Of a stretch of 28,389 nucleotides of DNA, positions 23,535-28,389 are shown piece after piece. This DNA is from CAYVUM01 sp964619055 (GTDB lineage Bacteria > Pseudomonadota > Alphaproteobacteria > Rhodospirillales > Defluviicoccaceae): the NCBI GenBank assembly GCA_964619055.1, contig CAZUDB010000048.1, forward strand, positions 1 through 28,389, written 5' to 3'. Below the pieces are notes generated by a model, which made no database searches, was not told the origin of the DNA, and saw nothing but the letters and a program-made list of their open reading frames with translations. The translations under genes were made by a program, and so were the position numbers. Within the stretch, counting starts at the first letter, position 1. Each line of letters begins with the position of its first letter.

Positions 23535-25085
23535 ATGGATGCAAATGCACGGTTCCGTCTGAAAGATCGGCTGCTGGCCGAGGCGGTACGGCTGCATGAA
23601 GTGCGCCTGCAACAACCGTTGGAGTTGCCCGGCGAGGCATTGCCGGAGCTTGAGGCGTTGCCGACCTTTGAGGAGCGGATCGTTGCGCGCGCCCGCTGGG
23701 TTGGTATTTCGGATAGGCTCCGGGAGGCGCTGGACGATCTGCGCTGGGCCAGCATTTGGGTGCTGGTCGTTGCTGTTGCCGTGGCGGCCGTGGCCGGTGC
23801 CGCTGCCGCCGGCGTGCTGGTGGCGGCAGGTCCAGGCGAGCCCGCGAACATCTTTCGCGTCCTGACCATCCTGCTCGGTTTCCACGCCTTGGCACTTCTG
23901 GTCTGGCTTGTTGCCATCATCACCGCGCCGCACTCGGCGGCGGCTGGCCTGTTCGGGCGCTTGACGCTCCAGGCCGGCCGGTGGCTGGCCGCGCGTTTGG
24001 CTCGCGCTTCATTGCATCGTGGCGATGACGGGGAGGGACGGGATCAGGTCGAGGAGGACGCACCGGCGCGGCCTCGTACCGCTCTGGAGGCCGGTGGTGC
24101 TACCGCTGTCGTCCTGGGTTCGACCCGGCTCGGCCGGTGGCTGGCCAGCACGGTCAGCCATGGCCTTTGGCTTGCCTTTTTCGTCGGTTGCTTAGTCTCA
24201 GCGTTGCTGCTGCTGGGCACCCGCCATGTCACTTTCGCCTGGGAGACCACGATCCTGGACCGCGACGACTACGTGGTTATCACGGATGTGCTGGCGACAG
24301 TGCCGGGGGCGCTCGGCTTTCCCGTGCCGGACGCCGCGGACGTGCGGGCCAGTCAATGGCTCGGCAATGGTCCGGTGGCATCGCAGAGTCGGGGCGTTTG
24401 GGCCGGCTTCCTCATTGGTTGCCTCGCTGTTTATGGCGCGGGTGCACGGCTCGTGCTCCTGGCCCTGTCCGTGATCCAGGCGCGGCGGGCCGCGTCCGCC
24501 TACCGCCTCGACACCACCCGTCCTGGGATCGCCCGCCTTTATCCGGTGTTGATGGCACCAAGCCGGTCCGTCGGGATCACGCAAGACGAAGCCGACTTGG
24601 CCGATGTACCGGTCCCGCCGGCCCCCCCCGTGCGCGGGCCCGGACCGGTCGCTCTGGTGGGCTTGGAGATCGGATTGCCGAACGCAGGCTGGCCTCCGGA
24701 CGCCAACGGAATTACGTGGCTCGATCTCGGCATTGCCGATGACCGCTCCGGGCAGCGGGCGGCCATTGACCGGCTGCGGACCGCCCGGCCGCGAGCCCGG
24801 CTCGCCGTCGTCGTGGCCTCATTGGTGGAAACACCGGACCGGGGCGTCGGCACGTTCCTGGCCGAGGTCCAGAATGCGACGGATACGGCTTTGTTTATTG
24901 CCCTGTCCGAAGCCGGACGGCTGACTCAGCGGTCGTCGGGTGCGGGCTTGGAGCAGAGAAGCCGCGACTGGCGGCAGTGTGCAGCACGCGCCGGTATTCC
25001 CGAGAGCCGCGTTCGTCTCATCGATTTACACGGCGACATGGCGGCAGGGGCCGAACTGGCGGCGTGGGTCAGGGCGGCGTCATGA
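23535..25085 (+). CDS. DUF2868-type inner-membrane protein, uncharacterised
   Basis: The product has 516 residues. Residues 1-70 are charged and cytoplasmic, with many Glu, Arg and Leu. Four hydrophobic segments follow at about 73-97, 106-130, 208-227 and 287-312. The loop between helices 2 and 3 is a charged stretch of about 75 residues. The C-terminal 190 residues are soluble and look alpha/beta (VALVGLEIGLPNAGWP, then ARLAVVVASLVE). The layout and the coupled GTPase gene fit the DUF2868 family, known to me from proteobacteria as partner of DUF3482 proteins. No function has been assigned to my knowledge. The ATG at 23535 follows a 163-base spacer with no strong ribosome-binding site and no promoter I can defend. 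Confidence 0.8.
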   Translation: MDANARFRLKDRLLAEAVRLHEVRLQQPLELPGEALPELEALPTFEERIVARARWVGISDRLREALDDLRWASIWVLVVAVAVAAVAGAAAAGVLVAAGPGEPANIFRVLTILLGFHALALLVWLVAIITAPHSAAAGLFGRLTLQAGRWLAARLARASLHRGDDGEGRDQVEEDAPARPRTALEAGGATAVVLGSTRLGRWLASTVSHGLWLAFFVGCLVSALLLLGTRHVTFAWETTILDRDDYVVITDVLATVPGALGFPVPDAADVRASQWLGNGPVASQSRGVWAGFLIGCLAVYGAGARLVLLALSVIQARRAASAYRLDTTRPGIARLYPVLMAPSRSVGITQDEADLADVPVPPAPPVRGPGPVALVGLEIGLPNAGWPPDANGITWLDLGIADDRSGQRAAIDRLRTARPRARLAVVVASLVETPDRGVGTFLAEVQNATDTALFIALSEAGRLTQRSSGAGLEQRSRDWRQCAARAGIPESRVRLIDLHGDMAAGAELAAWVRAAS

Positions 25086-26488
25086 CCCCATCGACGCCAC
25101 TGCTCCGGGTGGCCGTCGTCGGCCACACCAACACCGGGAAGACATCGCTGCTGCGGACGCTGACCCGCGATGCCCGCTTCGGCCAGGTGTCCGACCGGCC
25201 CGCAACCACCCGGCATGTGGAAGGCGCCACGCTGTTGGTGCATGGTGCGCCGCAGGTAGAGCTGTACGATACGCCGGGGCTAGAGGACTCCATCGGTCTG
25301 CTTGAGTATCTCGATGACCTGCGTGCCGACCGTCGTCAGGACTGGATCGAGGTAATCCGCGCGTTCTTGGATGATCCCGATGAGGCGGCTCCCGTCCACG
25401 ATCGGTTCGAGCAGGAGGCCAAGGCGATCCGTCAGGTGCTGGCCAGCGATGCGGCCCTCTACGTCGTCGACTGTCGGGAGCGCGTGCTGGGCAAGCATCG
25501 GGATGAGTTGGAGATCCTCGCCCGGTGCGCCCGCCCGCTGGTGCCGGTCCTGAACTTTTTAGCGAGTCCTGAAGCACAGGTGGAGGCGTGGCGGGAGCAT
25601 TTGCGTCGCTTGGGTCTGCACGCCGTTGCCGAGTTTGACACGGTCGTCCTGAACGAGACCGCTGAGCGGCGGCTGTTTGAGACCATGATCACCCTTCTCG
25701 ATCGCTTTCGGCCGACCCTGGAGGCTCTGATCGCCGATCGCGAGGCGGAGCGTCGGAGGCTTGTCTCCGGGGCCGCCGGGCTGATCGCGGACCTTCTGAT
25801 CGACGTCGCCGCCCACACCGTGTCGGTGCCCGGGGACGCCGACAAGGACGCGGCCATCGATGCGTTGCAGGATCGGGTTCGGCTTCGCGAGCAACAGACG
25901 GCCGAGGAGATTTTGGCACTGTTTCGCTTCCGCTCGGACGATTATGAGGCCGAGGCGGTGCCGGCGGCCACCGGCCAATGGGGTCGCGATCCGTTTGATC
26001 CGGACCTGCTGACTGAGCTTGGGATCAGCGTTGGCAGCGGTGCTGCCGTTGGCGCCGCCACGGGTCTGACCGTCGATGTGCTGCTGGGCGGTTTGTCCTT
26101 AGGCGCCGCGACGGCGCTCGGGGCTTTGGTCGGGGCCACCTGGAGCGGTGCGGAGAGCCACGGCCAACGGCTTTGGGATCGCGCGCGTGGCTATGCCGAG
26201 CTGCGCGTGGACGATGCCACGCTGCGCCTGCTTGCCGTCCGTCAGATCGGGCTTGCCCAAGCTCTGCTGCGGCGCGGCCACGCCAGCCAGGACAAGATCC
26301 GGATGGTGGCGGAAGCCGACACCGCCCGTCAGGGCTGGGTCAAGAAGGCGTTGCCCGACCCCGTCAAACGGGCGCGCCGCCATCCCGAGTGGAGCCGGCT
26401 CACCGAGGAGGACAGCACGTCCGGCGGCCGGGACAAGGCCCGGGCCGCGCTCGCCCAGGAGATCGAAGCGGCGCTACGCCGACCCTAA
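25082..26488 (+). CDS. GTPase with DUF3482-type C-terminal region
   Basis: The product has 468 residues. The N-terminal G domain shows G1 in VVGHTNTGKTSLLRTL (residues 13-21), a plausible G2 threonine in ATTRHVEG and G3 in LYDTPGLEDS. Where G4 (NKxD) is expected there is only VPVLNFLASPEA, so guanine recognition by the usual Asn-Lys-x-Asp is missing or altered. A helical, charged middle part follows. A Gly/Ala-rich hydrophobic stretch at about 315-355 (VGSGAAVGAATGLTVDVLLG onward) resembles a membrane hairpin. The ATG overlaps the stop of the preceding membrane-protein gene as ATGA, so the two are translationally coupled and probably act together at the inner membrane. The biological role is unknown. 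Confidence 0.85.
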   Translation: MTPSTPLLRVAVVGHTNTGKTSLLRTLTRDARFGQVSDRPATTRHVEGATLLVHGAPQVELYDTPGLEDSIGLLEYLDDLRADRRQDWIEVIRAFLDDPDEAAPVHDRFEQEAKAIRQVLASDAALYVVDCRERVLGKHRDELEILARCARPLVPVLNFLASPEAQVEAWREHLRRLGLHAVAEFDTVVLNETAERRLFETMITLLDRFRPTLEALIADREAERRRLVSGAAGLIADLLIDVAAHTVSVPGDADKDAAIDALQDRVRLREQQTAEEILALFRFRSDDYEAEAVPAATGQWGRDPFDPDLLTELGISVGSGAAVGAATGLTVDVLLGGLSLGAATALGALVGATWSGAESHGQRLWDRARGYAELRVDDATLRLLAVRQIGLAQALLRRGHASQDKIRMVAEADTARQGWVKKALPDPVKRARRHPEWSRLTEEDSTSGGRDKARAALAQEIEAALRRP

Positions 26489-26575
26489 CGCGCCGTCAAA
26501 GCATGCTCTCCGCTCCCGCTTCCTCCCCTGTGCCGGTGCTGTTTTGCCAAGGGTGAACATGTTAGAGGTCGGCTT

Positions 26576-28389
26576 ATGCTGCTGATCGATGCGCTCACCT
26601 ACCGGATCGGGGCTCGCACGCTCCTCGACAGCGCCACGGCGACCATCGACGCCGGCCACCGGGTCGGGCTCGTGGGCCGCAATGGCACGGGCAAGACCAC
26701 GCTGCTGCGTCTGATCGCCGGCGGCCTGGAGCCCGATGGTGGGCGCGTCCAAGTGCCGCCGCGCTGGACCATCGGCATGACCAGCCAGGAAGCGCCGGAC
26801 GGCGAGGCCAACCTGATCGAGACCGTCCGTGCCGCCGACCGGGAGGTCGCCGCGCTGGAGCGGGAGGCGGAAACGGCCCAGGACCCGGACCGCATCGCCG
26901 CCATCCACGCCCGCTTGCAGGACCGCGAAGCCCATTCGGCCACTTCCCGCGCCGCCCGCATTCTGGCCGGCCTTGGTTTCTCCGATGCCGACCAGCAGCG
27001 TCCCTGCTCCGACTTTTCCGGCGGCTGGCGTATGCGCGTGGCCTTGGCCGGCCTGTTGTTCACCCGCCCCGATCTGCTGTTGCTGGACGAGCCCACCAAC
27101 CACCTGGATCTGGAGGCGAGCCTGTGGCTGGAGGGTTACCTGGCCCACTATCCGGGCACGATCCTGATCGTCAGTCACGATCGCGGCCTCCTCAACCGCG
27201 CGGTCTCGGAGATTCTGCACCTGGAGGGCGGCGCATTGACCCTCTATCAGGGCGCCTTCGACCGTTTTGAGCGCACCCGGCGCGAGCGTCTGCTCCGCAA
27301 CGAGGCCATGCGCGCCCGACAGGAGCGCGAGCGCGCCCACATCCAGTCCTTTGTGGACCGTTTCCGCTACAAGGCCTCCAAGGCCCGCCAGGCCCAATCG
27401 CGCTTGAAGATGCTGGAGCGGATGGAGCCGCTGATGGAGTCTCGGGAGGAGACGTCCGTCACCTTCCATTTCCCCGATCCGGACCCCATGCCGCCGCCGC
27501 TGATCACCATGGACGACGTGGCCGTGGGCTACGATGGCAAGGCGATCCTGCGCAAGCTCGGCCTGCGCCTGGACGCCGATGATCGCGTCGCGGTGCTGGG
27601 GGCCAACGGCAACGGCAAGTCGACGCTGATCAAGCTTCTGGCCGGGCGTCTGACGCCGCTTGCCGGCCAGTTCCGGCGCTCCAACAAGCTCAGGATCGGC
27701 TACTTCGCTCAGCACCAGACGGACGAGCTGGATGTGGCCAACACCCCGCTCGTCGAGCTGGCCCGTCGCCGTCCCAACGACACGGAGGAGCAGCTTCGCG
27801 GCCAGCTCGGCCGATTCGGCTTTTCCCAGACCCGGGCGGAGACCCGCGTCGGCTCCCTCTCCGGCGGGGAGAAGGCGCGTCTGCTGTTCGCGCTCGCCAC
27901 CTGTCACCGCCCCCATGTGCTGCTGCTGGACGAGCCCACCAACCACCTGGACATCCAGGCCCGCGACGCCCTAATCCAGGCGCTGAACGCGTTCCAGGGG
28001 GCGGTGATCCTGGTCAGCCACGATCCGCACGTCATCCAGCTCACCACCGACCGGTTCTGGCTGTGCGACAAGGGCCGGGTCCTGCCCTTCGAGGGCGATT
28101 TGGAGGAGTATCGCAAGCTGCTGATGGATCGCCGCGCGCAAGCCGCCGGCGTGTCCGCGACCGCCAAGGCCAAATCCGCCGACGCAGGCCCCGACAAGAA
28201 GGAGCAGCGCCGCCAGGCGGCGGAGAAGCGCCAGGCCCTGGCCCCCTTGCGCAAGCGCATCCAGGACCGGGAGGCGGCCATCGAGCGGCTCACCGCCGAC
28301 AAAGCCAAACTGACCGCGCGCATGGCCGATCCGGCGCTTTACAACGGCGATCCCGCCAAGCTGGTGGCGCTTCAGGTCAAGCTGGGCCA
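26576..28389 (+). CDS. yheS: ABC-F ATPase, YheS type, 3' truncated
   Basis: The reading frame is open to the window end; 604 residues are visible. ABC-F proteins are soluble twin-ATPase factors that act on the ribosome. First cassette: Walker A GRNGTGKT (34-41), signature FSGGWRMRVALA (from 147), Walker B LLLLDEPTNHLD (Asp171). The linker between cassettes contains the helical ERAHIQSFVDRFRYKASKAR typical of the family. Second cassette: Walker A GANGNGKST (about 342), signature SLSGGEKARLLFA, Walker B LLLLDEPTNHLD (Asp452). A Lys/Glu/Ala-rich C-terminal coiled coil begins near residue 525 and is cut off. The full-sequence resemblance is closest to YheS as I recall it, rather than EttA or Uup. 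An agagg ribosome-binding site lies 7 bases before ATG 26576. Confidence 0.92.
   Translation, partial: MLLIDALTYRIGARTLLDSATATIDAGHRVGLVGRNGTGKTTLLRLIAGGLEPDGGRVQVPPRWTIGMTSQEAPDGEANLIETVRAADREVAALEREAETAQDPDRIAAIHARLQDREAHSATSRAARILAGLGFSDADQQRPCSDFSGGWRMRVALAGLLFTRPDLLLLDEPTNHLDLEASLWLEGYLAHYPGTILIVSHDRGLLNRAVSEILHLEGGALTLYQGAFDRFERTRRERLLRNEAMRARQERERAHIQSFVDRFRYKASKARQAQSRLKMLERMEPLMESREETSVTFHFPDPDPMPPPLITMDDVAVGYDGKAILRKLGLRLDADDRVAVLGANGNGKSTLIKLLAGRLTPLAGQFRRSNKLRIGYFAQHQTDELDVANTPLVELARRRPNDTEEQLRGQLGRFGFSQTRAETRVGSLSGGEKARLLFALATCHRPHVLLLDEPTNHLDIQARDALIQALNAFQGAVILVSHDPHVIQLTTDRFWLCDKGRVLPFEGDLEEYRKLLMDRRAQAAGVSATAKAKSADAGPDKKEQRRQAAEKRQALAPLRKRIQDREAAIERLTADKAKLTARMADPALYNGDPAKLVALQVKLG

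Noticed and set aside
26474..27946. A 490-codon minus-strand open frame opposite the ABC-F gene
   Set aside because: The plus-strand frame carries both Walker A and B pairs and signature motifs; the antisense product is Gly/Gln/Arg-rich and unrecognisable.

Overview
This window is most likely a chromosomal segment of an alphaproteobacterium. The order rpsB-tsf-pyrH-frr-uppS-cdsA-dxr-rseP-bamA-skp-lpxD-fabZ-lpxA-lpxI-lpxB, the use of LpxI (the UDP-diacylglucosamine pyrophosphatase found in many alphaproteobacteria in place of LpxH), a short single-PDZ RseP, and high-GC coding all point that way. A Rhodospirillales-like lineage is plausible, but no rRNA or other marker here fixes the order or genus. 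All well-supported genes lie on the + strand.

Left end (1-2372): the 3' part of a TPR plus outer-membrane beta-barrel (TonB-receptor-like) gene whose barrel half is strikingly AT-rich. It is followed by about 620 bases without a confident gene. This gap holds a GC-rich hairpin, two short opposing gene-like fragments, and the probable leader and promoter of rpsB.

Core (2373-17226): a long, tightly packed cluster. It covers translation (S2, EF-Ts, ribosome recycling factor), UMP phosphorylation (PyrH), isoprenoid and carrier-lipid synthesis (UppS, Dxr), phospholipid synthesis (CdsA, FabZ), envelope protease RseP, outer-membrane protein assembly (BamA, Skp/OmpH) and lipid A synthesis (LpxD, LpxA, LpxI, LpxB). 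Many junctions overlap by a few bases, which suggests translational coupling. The longest internal gaps are tsf-pyrH (about 140 bases) and skp-lpxD (about 155 bases). Functionally this couples growth to building the outer membrane: lipid A, phospholipid precursor, the chaperone and the insertase are made together.

Middle (17280-18836): an uncharacterised pair, a small VWA-like protein with a MIDAS-type motif followed by a membrane-anchored protein with a C-terminal J domain arranged like mitochondrial Pam18/Tim14.

Nucleotide-sugar block (19071-22906): GalU, UDP-glucose 6-dehydrogenase and a phosphomannomutase/phosphoglucomutase. Together they can convert hexose 6-phosphate to UDP-glucose and UDP-glucuronate for surface polysaccharide. 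A small gamma-glutamylcyclotransferase/AIG2-like gene follows.

Right end (23535-28389): a translationally coupled pair of a four-helix membrane protein (DUF2868 type) and a GTPase with a DUF3482-type tail that lacks a recognisable NKxD motif, then a YheS-type ABC-F ATPase cut off by the window end.

Most of the window is ordinary conserved core genome. The parts worth a second look are the TPR-barrel gene and its junction, the VWA/J-domain pair, and the membrane-protein/GTPase pair. I see no CRISPR array, insertion sequence, tRNA or rRNA.
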